From the NCBI GenBank assembly GCA_964464035.1, contig CAYXEN010000041.1, positions 1 through 23,504 of the forward strand: a stretch of 23,504 nt of DNA, given 5' to 3'. The translations under genes and the position numbers were made by a program. The DNA is from CAYXEN01 sp964464035 (GTDB taxonomy: Bacteria; Krumholzibacteriota; Krumholzibacteriia; WVZY01). The notes beneath the pieces were generated by a model, which saw only the letters and a program-made list of their open reading frames with translations, made no database searches and had not been told where the DNA came from. Position 1 is the stretch's first letter; each line of letters starts with the position of its first letter. Shown one piece after another: positions 1 through 8,109 of this stretch.

Positions 1-152
1 AACAGGAAAGGATAGTCGCGCAAGGAATATTCTCTCCGGAAATGGTCAAGACGGAAGTCGAAAGGTTCACGAACGGAGCCACTGTGGGATCGACGCGACT
101 ATGGCTCCTTCTCGAATTCGAGCTCTGGTACGAAAAATGGATGCGCTCCTAG
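1..152 (+). CDS. Asparagine synthase (glutamine-hydrolysing)-like, C-terminal end only
   Basis: Only the last 49 codons are present, read from position 3 to a TAG at 150-152. The tail ends with a run like RLWLLLEFELWYEKW, which matches the usual end of AsnB-type asparagine synthases, where a hydrophobic helix closes with a WALLMFELW-like pattern. Such enzymes transfer ammonia from glutamine to an aspartate-type acceptor. In polysaccharide loci they often modify sugars or peptides rather than make free asparagine. The gene converges on the neighbouring glycosyltransferase, and the two CDSs overlap by four bases inside a perfect palindrome. The identification rests on the tail alone; the synthase and glutaminase domains lie outside the window. 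Confidence 0.6.
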   Translation, partial: QERIVAQGIFSPEMVKTEVERFTNGATVGSTRLWLLLEFELWYEKWMRS

Positions 153-158
153 GAGCGC
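143..158. terminator. Perfect 16-bp palindrome spanning two convergent stop codons
   Basis: GCGCTCCTAGGAGCGC is its own reverse complement. Its centre supplies the TAG of the + strand gene (150-152) and the TAG of the - strand gene (151-149). In RNA from either strand it can fold as a six-base-pair GC-rich stem with a CUAG loop. No U tract follows on either side, so it is not a classical intrinsic terminator. A bidirectional transcript-end or RNA-stabilising role is inferred from its position. Confidence 0.5.
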
Positions 159-1120
159 CTGCGCAGATTCCCGGATCGCAGGTTGAACCACAACCTGGCG
201 ACTCCCCCTCCGACGGGGCCCGCCTTGCACGCGAGGTATCCCAGACGTGACTTCAGGTTCATCCTGTTCGCTTCCAGGGACCTCCTGAACGCATCCATGC
301 CCTTGGTCATTTCGCCCGTTCGCACGTAGAACCCTCCCAGTTTGGAGAGGAGATTGCTGATCCTCCTGTTTCTGAGCGAAGCCGGGCAGGAGATTTCCGC
401 GGCGAACTTCTCTATCACCGATATCGCGTCGGGTATTATGAGCTCGTCGTTCGTGTAGTTGTCCTCGTGCAGCCTGCGCACGGCCAAGGCCTCATCGACG
501 TAGGCGATATCGTATTCCCTCGCCAGGCGGAGGCAGAACTCGTAGTCATCGCTTCCGCTGCTTATGGTCTCATCGAGGAAACCGACCCGTTCGAAGCATT
601 CACGCTTCACGAGGACCGTTATGATGGGGATGAAGTTGCGCATGAACAGCGCTTTTACGACCTGTTCCCTCGCAAGCCCGTTGATGCCCTTCGGCACCTT
701 GCAGCAGGTATCCTTCACGAGCACACCGTGCCGGTTCATGAGCCCCATGTTGGAGAAGACGAGCCCGATGTCTCCGTTCTTTCGTGATTCGAAAGCGGCT
801 ATCTCGCGTGAGAGCTTCTCGGGCCGCCAAAGATCGTCCTGGTCCAGGAACGCAACGAAATCCCCGTCGGAGAGCCTTATGCCGGTGTTCCTCGCCGCGG
901 GGATGCCGCGGTTGACGTCGTGCCTCGTATACCTGACTCTGCCGCCGCTCGCATAGTCCATGACCACTTCCCGCGAACGATCACTCGAACCGTCGTCCAC
1001 GACTATGATCTCCAGGTCCCGGTGGGTCTGGGCGAGAACACTCTCTATCGCTTCTCCGATGAACCTTTCCCCGTTGAAGCAGGGTATTACGACGGATACT
1101 TTCGTGTTCGAGGACTGCAT
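149..1120 (-). CDS. Family 2 glycosyltransferase
   Basis: The 323-residue protein has a GT-A fold of family GT2. The N-terminus (about 8-50) carries SVVIPCFNG and the IIVVDDGSSD nucleotide-binding segment. Residues 74-98 hold ARNTGI followed by FLDQDDLW, whose D93-x-D95-D96 binds metal and the sugar-nucleotide diphosphate. An acidic patch near DDYEFCLRLA probably holds the catalytic base. No membrane helix is evident, so it should act at the cytoplasmic face. It is the last gene of the minus-strand run, 65 bp after the flippase. An AAAGGAG lies about 12 nt before the ATG, a rather long spacing. Donor and acceptor sugars cannot be read from sequence. Confidence 0.9.
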   Translation of the reverse strand: MQSSNTKVSVVIPCFNGERFIGEAIESVLAQTHRDLEIIVVDDGSSDRSREVVMDYASGGRVRYTRHDVNRGIPAARNTGIRLSDGDFVAFLDQDDLWRPEKLSREIAAFESRKNGDIGLVFSNMGLMNRHGVLVKDTCCKVPKGINGLAREQVVKALFMRNFIPIITVLVKRECFERVGFLDETISSGSDDYEFCLRLAREYDIAYVDEALAVRRLHEDNYTNDELIIPDAISVIEKFAAEISCPASLRNRRISNLLSKLGGFYVRTGEMTKGMDAFRRSLEANRMNLKSRLGYLACKAGPVGGGVARLWFNLRSGNLRRRS

Positions 1121-1185
1121 CCCGATTTACGGCTCCTTTGAAAATTGCTCGATAGGACGGGTACGAAGGGGTCCCATGCAAACGC

Positions 1186-2712
1186 TCAGCGCATCAGCCG
1201 CCTGTCGCTCTCCCTGACTTCCCCCGCCAGGGATAGTAAAACAAGATAGAGCGGTATGGCAAGGACCGCTGTGCCGAGGAGGATCCAGATCGAATCGACC
1301 CGGGAAGAGAGGGTCTTCGCGGCGAAGAAGCACAAAAGACCCACCGGAAGCGACGAAACAGAGGCGGCGAGAAGAGACCGCCATGGTATCAGCCATTCAA
1401 GGTAACGACCGGAAACGAAGAAGATCAACACCGGATAGGACATGTAGCTGACCGTCGTCGCTATCGCGGCTCCCATATAGCCGTACGGAGGAATCAGGAA
1501 CCAGTTGAGAAGGAGATTCATCACCACTGCCCCGGCGACCAGCAACAACATCATTCTCGTCTTCTCCATGAGCTCCAGACCCTTGTGGCCGTACATGGAG
1601 AATCCCCAAGCGAAAAACCCGGCGAGGACCACGGGTATTATCCGCGCTCCGGCTCGAAATTCCCATCCCAAGAGCAAACGCACGAGCTCGCGGTTGAACA
1701 CTCCCACGAACACCGCCGCCGGAACCACGATGAGAATGTAGTACCTCGAAAACTCCCTGATCACCGAGGGTACGCGTGAGCGCTCGCCGCTCTCCCACAC
1801 GTTCATCACCAGCGGATGCGCCGCCATTATTATGGGTCCGGAGAGCAGGCTGACGCCCATATTGACGAGGTTGTAATTGGCTGCGTATATACCCACCTGG
1901 GAAGCATCCTTGAAAAACGCCAGCATGAACTTGTCGCAGAAGGACAATATCTGTCCCGCCATCATCCAGCCGATGATCGGGAAGCCGTAAGAAGCAGTCG
2001 CTTTCACGAAGCCGAGATCGAAGCCTCTGAACACCGGCCTCCGTCCCGCTCCCCGCAGCTTCAACGCCATCGGTATGATCAGCAAGAAATACGCGGCGGC
2101 GGCGCCGAGAATGATGCCGACTACGTCTCTTTTCACGAAGAAGACGAGGGCGAGGGCGATGAGGAGCCGAAGAACCGACATCGCTATCCTGTGCAACGCG
2201 AAAGACCCGGATCTCAGGTCGGCCTGGAAGACCGAATTGATGCTCAGAAACACCAGGCCCGACACGACCAGGGCCAGCCCCGGAAAATAGAAATGGGCGT
2301 AGACACCCATCCGCCCCTCGAGCGGATAATAGAAGACCGACGCGAGGAGAACCACCATGGCGGATACGACGAGGATCAACCCCATGAACTTGCTCATGAA
2401 GTCGTCCAGATTGCCTTCCGCCTTGAACCTGGGCAGATAGCGGAGCACCGATTGCTGAATCCACCCCGATGCCAGGGTCGTGGATATGACGGCCGAAGCA
2501 GCGACGAGAGTGTACCAGCCGTATTCCTCCGACGTGAATATGCGGGTGAAGACGGCCACCCCCACGATGCTCGCCAATGCGGGGATGACAGCGGCGGGAA
2601 AATAATTGAGGGCGTCCGCCCTCAGCTTGGTGAGGTAGCCGGCCGGAATCACTTCACTACCCGCTCCCCCCGTCCCCTCGGCTTGCTTGCCGGAAACCAT
2701 TGTACTGATCAC
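1186..2712 (-). CDS. Wzx-like polysaccharide flippase (MOP superfamily)
   Basis: The 508-residue protein is strongly hydrophobic, with about 12-14 predicted helices. Its layout is typical of polysaccharide export flippases: an early FTRIFTSEEYGWY segment (compare the R-x-L-G-P-x-x-Y-G pattern of the family) and a late small-residue helix with PPYGYMGAAIATTVSY. These proteins move undecaprenyl- or otherwise lipid-linked glycans across the inner membrane. The longest frame starts at GTG 2712; an in-frame ATG four codons later (2700) is an equally good candidate, and neither has a clear ribosome-binding site. It lies 32 bp after the eIF2B-like gene and 65 bp before the GT2 gene. A second, divergent flippase is at 12836-14308, so the locus may export two glycans. 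Confidence 0.88.
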   Translation of the reverse strand: MISTMVSGKQAEGTGGAGSEVIPAGYLTKLRADALNYFPAAVIPALASIVGVAVFTRIFTSEEYGWYTLVAASAVISTTLASGWIQQSVLRYLPRFKAEGNLDDFMSKFMGLILVVSAMVVLLASVFYYPLEGRMGVYAHFYFPGLALVVSGLVFLSINSVFQADLRSGSFALHRIAMSVLRLLIALALVFFVKRDVVGIILGAAAAYFLLIIPMALKLRGAGRRPVFRGFDLGFVKATASYGFPIIGWMMAGQILSFCDKFMLAFFKDASQVGIYAANYNLVNMGVSLLSGPIIMAAHPLVMNVWESGERSRVPSVIREFSRYYILIVVPAAVFVGVFNRELVRLLLGWEFRAGARIIPVVLAGFFAWGFSMYGHKGLELMEKTRMMLLLVAGAVVMNLLLNWFLIPPYGYMGAAIATTVSYMSYPVLIFFVSGRYLEWLIPWRSLLAASVSSLPVGLLCFFAAKTLSSRVDSIWILLGTAVLAIPLYLVLLSLAGEVRESDRRLMR

Positions 2713-2744
2713 CCGTCTTCAGAACCACGGCGCGAGCCGCAGCC

Positions 2745-3710
2745 TCAATAAGTCTGTTCACCCAAGGTCTTCTCGCACAATGCGCGGATCCCACCCGTCC
2801 TGTGCACGCCTCTCTCCGTCACGATGAAATCGATCAAGGATGCGGGAACCCTCTCGAAGTACAGGTTGCGTACTTCGATGTCGGATGGGGCGCCCTTCCA
2901 GACCTCGCTCCTGCGATGGGATTCACCCGGATCGATGAATCCCGGTCCCATCTTGTACGTGTCACCGAGAACGATCACGGGACGCTTGCTGCTTCGTGCC
3001 GCCAATGCGAGCAGATGCGAACCCATCTTGTTGATGACGGATCCGTCGGGAAGAATCGCGTCGCATCCCATCATAGCGCAGTCGCACTCCTCCATGACCG
3101 AGACCATCATGGCTTCGGTGATGAGCGCTATCGACCGAGCCCTGCCGCGGAGGCGCCCGGCAAGCTTCCTTCCCTCGCAAAGCGGGCGCGACTCGCATAC
3201 GACGACGTCGAAGCGATTCTTTCTCGCCCCGAGCACCGCAAGGAGCGCCGAACTGTAACTCAACACCATGGGTTTTCGAATCGCCGGGAACCGGCTGAAG
3301 AAGTTCCGCTTGATCCGCGCATGCAACGTTCCCAGATCCTTTTCCAGGGTGCGTGCGATCAGCCTGAGCTCCGTTCCCGCCTTCGCTGCATCCTTCGCGT
3401 TCGCGGTCCTGACCGCGAACTCACGGGCGAAACGCGATGCAACTCCGCCGATGGGAACCATGGCGGGCCTCAGGCGTGACAGGCGCCTGCAAAGCTCGAG
3501 AACCGCCCGTCGATACGCCACGGGAGAAGCCCCTGCAACCGGCCCGGCGACCGAGAGGGCGCGCAAGGCGGAGACGGCGAGTTCGTGGGCTCCGCTCTCC
3601 TTGTCGACGACGATTCCCCGGAGGAGTTCACGCAAATGCTTCTCGTTCTTGAAGACGCTCATCACCAGCCGTCCGATCGAGAGCCGGATACCCGCCTTCG
3701 AAAGGCTCAC
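2745..3710 (-). CDS. eIF2B alpha/beta/delta-like (IF-2B family) protein
   Basis: The 321-residue protein has an N-terminal helical part and a C-terminal Rossmann-like domain (about 145-300) of the family shared by eIF2B subunits, methylthioribose-1-phosphate isomerase (MtnA) and ribose-1,5-bisphosphate isomerase. Conserved landmarks are CESRP (172-176), GCDAILPDG (215-223) with Asp217, and INKMGSHLLALAA. Where the isomerases have a THC motif with a catalytic cysteine, this protein has LSYSS, placing Tyr152 at the cysteine position. That resembles the non-catalytic eIF2B subunits. The GTG start overlaps the ClC stop as GTGA. A GGAGG sits almost on top of this GTG, so an in-frame ATG at 3662 is an alternative start. 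The ligand is unknown; a sugar phosphate or nucleotide is plausible. Confidence 0.75.
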   Translation of the reverse strand: MSLSKAGIRLSIGRLVMSVFKNEKHLRELLRGIVVDKESGAHELAVSALRALSVAGPVAGASPVAYRRAVLELCRRLSRLRPAMVPIGGVASRFAREFAVRTANAKDAAKAGTELRLIARTLEKDLGTLHARIKRNFFSRFPAIRKPMVLSYSSALLAVLGARKNRFDVVVCESRPLCEGRKLAGRLRGRARSIALITEAMMVSVMEECDCAMMGCDAILPDGSVINKMGSHLLALAARSSKRPVIVLGDTYKMGPGFIDPGESHRRSEVWKGAPSDIEVRNLYFERVPASLIDFIVTERGVHRTGGIRALCEKTLGEQTY

Positions 3711-5509
3711 TCCTCCGGCTTCTTGAGCTCGTTCAACTTCTTGTAATAACTTATGATGACGTCCCTTCTGCGCACCATGCCCTTCAATCGGTTGGATCCT
3801 TCACGTTCCACCACGGGCAGCGTGTCCATGTCGCATTCCGCGAACTTCTGGAGCACCGTCGCCAGGTTCTCGTCCATGCTCACGTAGGGGATATTGTCGT
3901 CGGCTATTTCGCGCATGATGAGGAGGTTGTCGAGATCCCTCTCGACGAGGATGTCCCTCACGTCGTTTATGGAGAAGATACCCGTCATCTCGCCCTTGTC
4001 GTTCACGACGGGGAAACTCTGCTGGTGCGTCTCGGTCATGATGGGAATGAATTCCTTGAGCGTCATGTTCTCCGGTATGGTTATCAGGGAAGAATCCTCT
4101 GGGAAGATGTCCCGGACGTGCATGTCCTCCAGGAGGTCCTTCACGAAATCTCCTTGATGCGCCGGTGAATCCGCCCGTGTCATCACCTGTTTCTCATATA
4201 TGCTCCATCTTCTCCCTATGATGAATGCAATCGAGCATACCCACATGGCGGGGACCAGGAGATTGTAATTACCCGTCATCTCGCTCACCATGATGATGGT
4301 CGAAATCGGGGCGTTCGATGCCGCGGCGAAGAATCCCGCCATGCCGACGATGACGAAGGCTCCGGGATGAGGAATGAGAGAGGGAGCCAGCCCGTTGAAA
4401 TACTTGCCCACCACGCCTCCGAGAGAACCGCCGATCACCATCGAAGGGCCGAACACGCCGCCGCTGCCCCCTGACCCTATGCTGAAGGACGTCGTCAGTA
4501 TCTTTCCAATGGCTATCAGGAAAAGCAGCTTGATGCCTATCGTGTTGTCCAGAGCACCCTGGATGACCCCGTAGCCGAGCGCGAGGGTCTGCGGTATGTA
4601 GAAACCTATCAATCCCGTTAGCACCCCCCCTACGGCGGGCTTGAGATGATTCGGTATCCTTATCCTGGCGAACAGGTTCCTCGCACCGTAGAAACACCTT
4701 ACGTAAACGGGCGAAGCCAGGGCCACGACCACGGCCAGAACCGTGTAGGGGAGCAGTTCGAAGGGGTGCGAAAAGGAGAAACCGCTCTGCTTGAACAATG
4801 GATTGAATCCGAAGAAGAGTCCGAAGGTGGAATATGCCACGATAGTCGTCACCGTGGCCGGGATGATCACTTCCGTCTCGAACTCCGGCTCGCGATAGAG
4901 AATCTCCGCCGCGAAGAGAGCCCCGGCGAGGGGAGCGCGGAATATGCTTCCGATCCCGGCGCCGAGCCCGGCGGCGAGAAGAATCCTCCTCTGCTTGCTG
5001 TCCAATCCGAGTCGATCGGCCAGGAAGGACCCGAATCCGGCGCCGATGAGCGCTATGGGACCCTCCCTACCACCCGAACCGCCCGAACCGAGGGTGAGCG
5101 CCGAAGCAATGGTCTTGATTATGGGTACGCGTTTCCTGATCCTCCCGTAATTGTTGTGGAAAGCATCGATCGCCGCGTCGGTGCCGTGGCCCTCGGCCTC
5201 CGGGGCGTATTTGTAGACGATCAGACCGCTCAGAAGGCCGCCCAACGCCGGAATGATTATCAACATGTACCTCTTGAGAGGTACGCCGCTTTCGGCGAGA
5301 AGAGGCGGTTCGCCGTAAGGAGACGCGGGGCGGTAGCCGGCCATGAGATCCAGGAAGTAGTGGATACCAAGCTGGCAGAGAACGTAGAAGAGAACCGCGC
5401 CCAAGCCGGCGATCACTCCTACCACTATGCCGTATACCATGTAGGTGCCTATCGACTTGAGGCTGAAAGTGGAGAATATTCTTTCGAAAAATCTATGCAG
5501 ACTGGCCAT
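3707..5509 (-). CDS. ClC-family chloride channel/transporter with C-terminal CBS pair
   Basis: The 600-residue protein has a ClC membrane core (about 15-440) followed by two CBS domains (about 463-520 and 530-590) that usually bind adenine nucleotides. Family motifs are clear: EGHGTD near 107, GGREGP with the external gating glutamate Glu149, APLAGALF near 192-199, GGVFGP near 350, and a tyrosine near 437 at the usual inner-gate place. In E. coli ClcA the APLAG helix ends in two glutamates, the second (Glu203) serving the proton path. Here the pair is Glu202-Ile203, so the proton glutamate is missing. That favours passive or weakly coupled anion movement, though some transporters lack this residue too. 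It is coupled by a 4-bp overlap to the eIF2B-like gene. Confidence 0.93.
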   Translation of the reverse strand: MASLHRFFERIFSTFSLKSIGTYMVYGIVVGVIAGLGAVLFYVLCQLGIHYFLDLMAGYRPASPYGEPPLLAESGVPLKRYMLIIIPALGGLLSGLIVYKYAPEAEGHGTDAAIDAFHNNYGRIRKRVPIIKTIASALTLGSGGSGGREGPIALIGAGFGSFLADRLGLDSKQRRILLAAGLGAGIGSIFRAPLAGALFAAEILYREPEFETEVIIPATVTTIVAYSTFGLFFGFNPLFKQSGFSFSHPFELLPYTVLAVVVALASPVYVRCFYGARNLFARIRIPNHLKPAVGGVLTGLIGFYIPQTLALGYGVIQGALDNTIGIKLLFLIAIGKILTTSFSIGSGGSGGVFGPSMVIGGSLGGVVGKYFNGLAPSLIPHPGAFVIVGMAGFFAAASNAPISTIIMVSEMTGNYNLLVPAMWVCSIAFIIGRRWSIYEKQVMTRADSPAHQGDFVKDLLEDMHVRDIFPEDSSLITIPENMTLKEFIPIMTETHQQSFPVVNDKGEMTGIFSINDVRDILVERDLDNLLIMREIADDNIPYVSMDENLATVLQKFAECDMDTLPVVEREGSNRLKGMVRRRDVIISYYKKLNELKKPEE

Positions 5510-5574
5510 GGCTGTAACCCTGTCTCATTACAGTTCGCTTGCATTGGATCCAGATTTCCGGGAGATTGTAGGCG

Positions 5575-6309
5575 CTAAATGTAAACTCCCGTCCCGCGCT
5601 TGGCAAGCTGTTTTATGCAGGGAAGACGCGCCGCCTGAACGGATGCCGTCCAAGTGAACCATGCCAGCAAGGCGCCGACGACGAAGCCGGCCGCCACCAG
5701 GGCCGGGCCGCCGTCGAGGCCGTTCGCACTCACGCGGTTCCATACGAGCGCCAAATCGTCTCCGCGCAGCAACTCGGCCTCGTGAGAACCCGGACGGAAG
5801 CCGCGCAGGCGGGTCACGACTATCGATCCCATCTCGTAGTAGTCACCGGTCAACGAGACCAGCGGAAGGAGAGTTTGAACGAAACCTATTCCATAGAGCA
5901 GGATGCTCCCTTTCCTCGCGGCCGCGACGAGTAGAGGCACCCCGAAAAAAATCGTCAGAAGGTAGGGAGCGAACACCGTGGAGAAATACGTGAAATCGTT
6001 GCCGTGCGTATCGAATGCGGCGAGCCGCCCCGCGTAGCGGCCGCCCGGATTCACGAAATCGAAAACTCTCGCGAGCAGCTCTCCTCCGTAGATCCGCTTT
6101 ATCTGGAGTTCCTCGACTTCTCCCCCGGCCGCCAGGCACCCCAGGGCATGGAGAATCTCGTGAAACGGCACCGTGACGAACCACGCAGCCCCCACGACGA
6201 TGATCAGAGGAACGAAGATCGAGAGGAGGGATTCATCTCTTCGGGCAAGGAGCGGCGCCATCAAAGCTCCGGGGATCTCCCGGGCGGGCGACAGAAACAA
6301 TCTTCGCAC
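5575..6309 (-). CDS. HExxH-containing integral membrane protein, putative zinc metalloprotease
   Basis: The 244-residue protein has about four to five hydrophobic segments (near 28-48, 110-130, 136-155 and 200-220). The first ends in FHEILHALG, giving His50-Glu51-x-x-His54, the zinc-binding signature of membrane metalloproteases such as M50 and DUF3267-like proteins. TGDYYEMGS near 154-162 offers Asp156 or Glu159 as a third ligand after a hydrophobic segment, as in those families. The start is GTG at 6309, supported by AGGAGG six nucleotides upstream. It lies 57 bp after nadE and 65 bp before the ClC gene. The substrate is unknown, and a non-proteolytic scaffold role cannot be excluded. Confidence 0.6.
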   Translation of the reverse strand: MRRLFLSPAREIPGALMAPLLARRDESLLSIFVPLIIVVGAAWFVTVPFHEILHALGCLAAGGEVEELQIKRIYGGELLARVFDFVNPGGRYAGRLAAFDTHGNDFTYFSTVFAPYLLTIFFGVPLLVAAARKGSILLYGIGFVQTLLPLVSLTGDYYEMGSIVVTRLRGFRPGSHEAELLRGDDLALVWNRVSANGLDGGPALVAAGFVVGALLAWFTWTASVQAARLPCIKQLAKRGTGVYI

Positions 6310-6366
6310 GCGGCCCCTCCTCGTCTATTCGTTGAAAGATCGCGGCCCTGAATCGAAGGCTTCGGA

Positions 6367-8013
6367 TCAAACGTCGTATTTGGCCGCTATCGGCATTCTC
6401 CTTCCACTTCCAAAAGCCTTCGAAGTGACTTTCAACCCGGGAGGAGCCTGCTTTCTCTTGTACTCGTTCTTCCTCACCATGTCCACCACCCACCTGACGG
6501 TCTCGGCCGCGAAGCCAGCGGCGGTGATCTCTGCGGCCGACTTGCCCTCGTCCACGTAGAGGGCCAGGATCTCGTCCAGCACGTCATAGGGGGGCAACGT
6601 ATCCTGATCGAGTTGCCCGGGCTTGAGCTCCGCCGACGGAGCCTTGCGGATGATCTTCCCAGGGATCACTTCCCCGCCGCGGTTTATGTAAGCGGCCAAC
6701 TTGTAGACGAAGGTCTTGGGCACGTCTGATATGACCGCGAGACCTCCGCTCATGTCGCCGTACAGGGTGCAGTAACCCACGGCCAGTTCGCTCTTGTTGC
6801 CCGTGGACAACGGGAGCCATCCGAACTTGTTGGAGAAAGCCATGAGAATGTCGCCCCGTATCCGCGCCTGGATGTTTTCCTCGGTGACGTCCTCGTCGCG
6901 CCCCTCGAAAGCGCCGCGCAGGGACTCGTCGTACGCTTTCATTATCGAGCCGATCGGAATCTCGACGAGTTCTATTCCCAGATTGCGCGCGAGTTCGGCG
7001 GCGTCCTTCACGCTCCCCTCGGAAGAGTAAGGCGATGGCATGGCCAGAGCCGTCACATTCGCGGAGCCGACCGCATCCACGGCGACGGCACACGTCACCG
7101 CCGAATCTATTCCTCCGGACAGGCCGAGAACCACGCGCTCGAATCCGCATTTCGTGACATAGTCGCGCGTACCCAGGACCAGAGCCCGGTAGACACTTTC
7201 GACTTCCTCCTGGTATTCGTATCGAATCTCCCCGCCCGGATCGTCCAAGTCCACCGTGACCATATCCTCCTCGAAAGCGGGCATGACGACGCGAGGTTTA
7301 CCCTTGTCGTCCACGAAGAAACTCCTCCCATCGAAGACGAGATCATCGTTGCCCCCGACCTGGTTCACCATCACGAAGGGGACGCCGTGTTTTGCAGCCT
7401 GGTGTCCAAGGAGTTCGAAACGAATCCTCTCCTTGCCGGTCGTGAAGGGAGAGGCTGCGATGTTTATCATGAGATCGGCTCCTTTGCCGGCCAGGATCTC
7501 GATGGGATCGCTTGGATAGGTCTTTCTGCACCAGAAATCGGCATCGTTCCAGGCGTCCTCGCATATGCTTATTCCCAGTTTTCCGCCCTTGAACGAGAAG
7601 ACTTCCACATCCTCCGCCTGATCGAAATAGCGCGCCTCGTCGAAGACGTCGTAAGTAGGCAGGAGAGACTTGGCTTGCTTGAAGACAACCTTGCCTGAAT
7701 GAATCAAGAGGGCGACGTTGAAGATTCCCTTTCCCTCGGACTCCTCGGCCTTGACCGGAGCTCCCACGATCACGCCCGTATCGGCGTACGAACGGCAGGC
7801 GCGGGCGATCTTCCCCACAGCCGCTTCCGCTTCGGCCACGAAGGCGGGCCTGTCGAGAAGGTCCTTGGGAGGATACCCGGTAACGCACAATTCCGGGAAA
7901 ACGATGAGGTCGGGCGAGGCTTTCGCGGCGCGCTCCACGGCGTCGAGGATCTTCGAAACGTTGCCGTCGATATCCCCCACCGTGGGATTCAGCTGCACGA
8001 GTGTAAGTTTCAT
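6367..8013 (-). CDS. nadE: Glutamine-dependent NAD+ synthetase
   Basis: The 548-residue protein has the two-domain layout of the glutamine-dependent enzyme. The N-terminal nitrilase-like glutaminase (1 to about 265) shows its catalytic triad: Glu41 in FPELCVTGYP, Lys115 in KSLLPTYDVFDE, and Cys151 in ISICEDAW. The C-terminal adenylating synthetase (about 270-548) carries the PP-loop SGGIDS at 299-304 and the later LSTGNKSE and GDMSGGLAVISDVPK segments. It converts nicotinic acid adenine dinucleotide to NAD+ with ATP and glutamine in the cytoplasm. Length and residues look intact. Finding it inside a glycan operon is unusual; NAD supply for sugar-nucleotide dehydrogenases or simple operon accretion are both possible. 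Confidence 0.97.
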   Translation of the reverse strand: MKLTLVQLNPTVGDIDGNVSKILDAVERAAKASPDLIVFPELCVTGYPPKDLLDRPAFVAEAEAAVGKIARACRSYADTGVIVGAPVKAEESEGKGIFNVALLIHSGKVVFKQAKSLLPTYDVFDEARYFDQAEDVEVFSFKGGKLGISICEDAWNDADFWCRKTYPSDPIEILAGKGADLMINIAASPFTTGKERIRFELLGHQAAKHGVPFVMVNQVGGNDDLVFDGRSFFVDDKGKPRVVMPAFEEDMVTVDLDDPGGEIRYEYQEEVESVYRALVLGTRDYVTKCGFERVVLGLSGGIDSAVTCAVAVDAVGSANVTALAMPSPYSSEGSVKDAAELARNLGIELVEIPIGSIMKAYDESLRGAFEGRDEDVTEENIQARIRGDILMAFSNKFGWLPLSTGNKSELAVGYCTLYGDMSGGLAVISDVPKTFVYKLAAYINRGGEVIPGKIIRKAPSAELKPGQLDQDTLPPYDVLDEILALYVDEGKSAAEITAAGFAAETVRWVVDMVRKNEYKRKQAPPGLKVTSKAFGSGRRMPIAAKYDV

Positions 8014-8109
8014 GCCTTCAGCGAGTCAGAAGCCTGCACGCGGGCGGAGTACCTCATCCGCAGGCGCGCGCCCGTTCCATGGATCGAGATTAATGGAGGC
8101 GAAGAGCAT

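Noticed and set aside
1816..2751. 311-codon open frame on the + strand
   Set aside because: It is antisense to the flippase at 1186-2712, has the charged, low-complexity look of a shadow frame, and has no recognisable domain.
4646..5578. 310-codon open frame on the + strand
   Set aside because: It lies opposite the well-supported ClC gene and reads as highly charged sequence without a fold signature.
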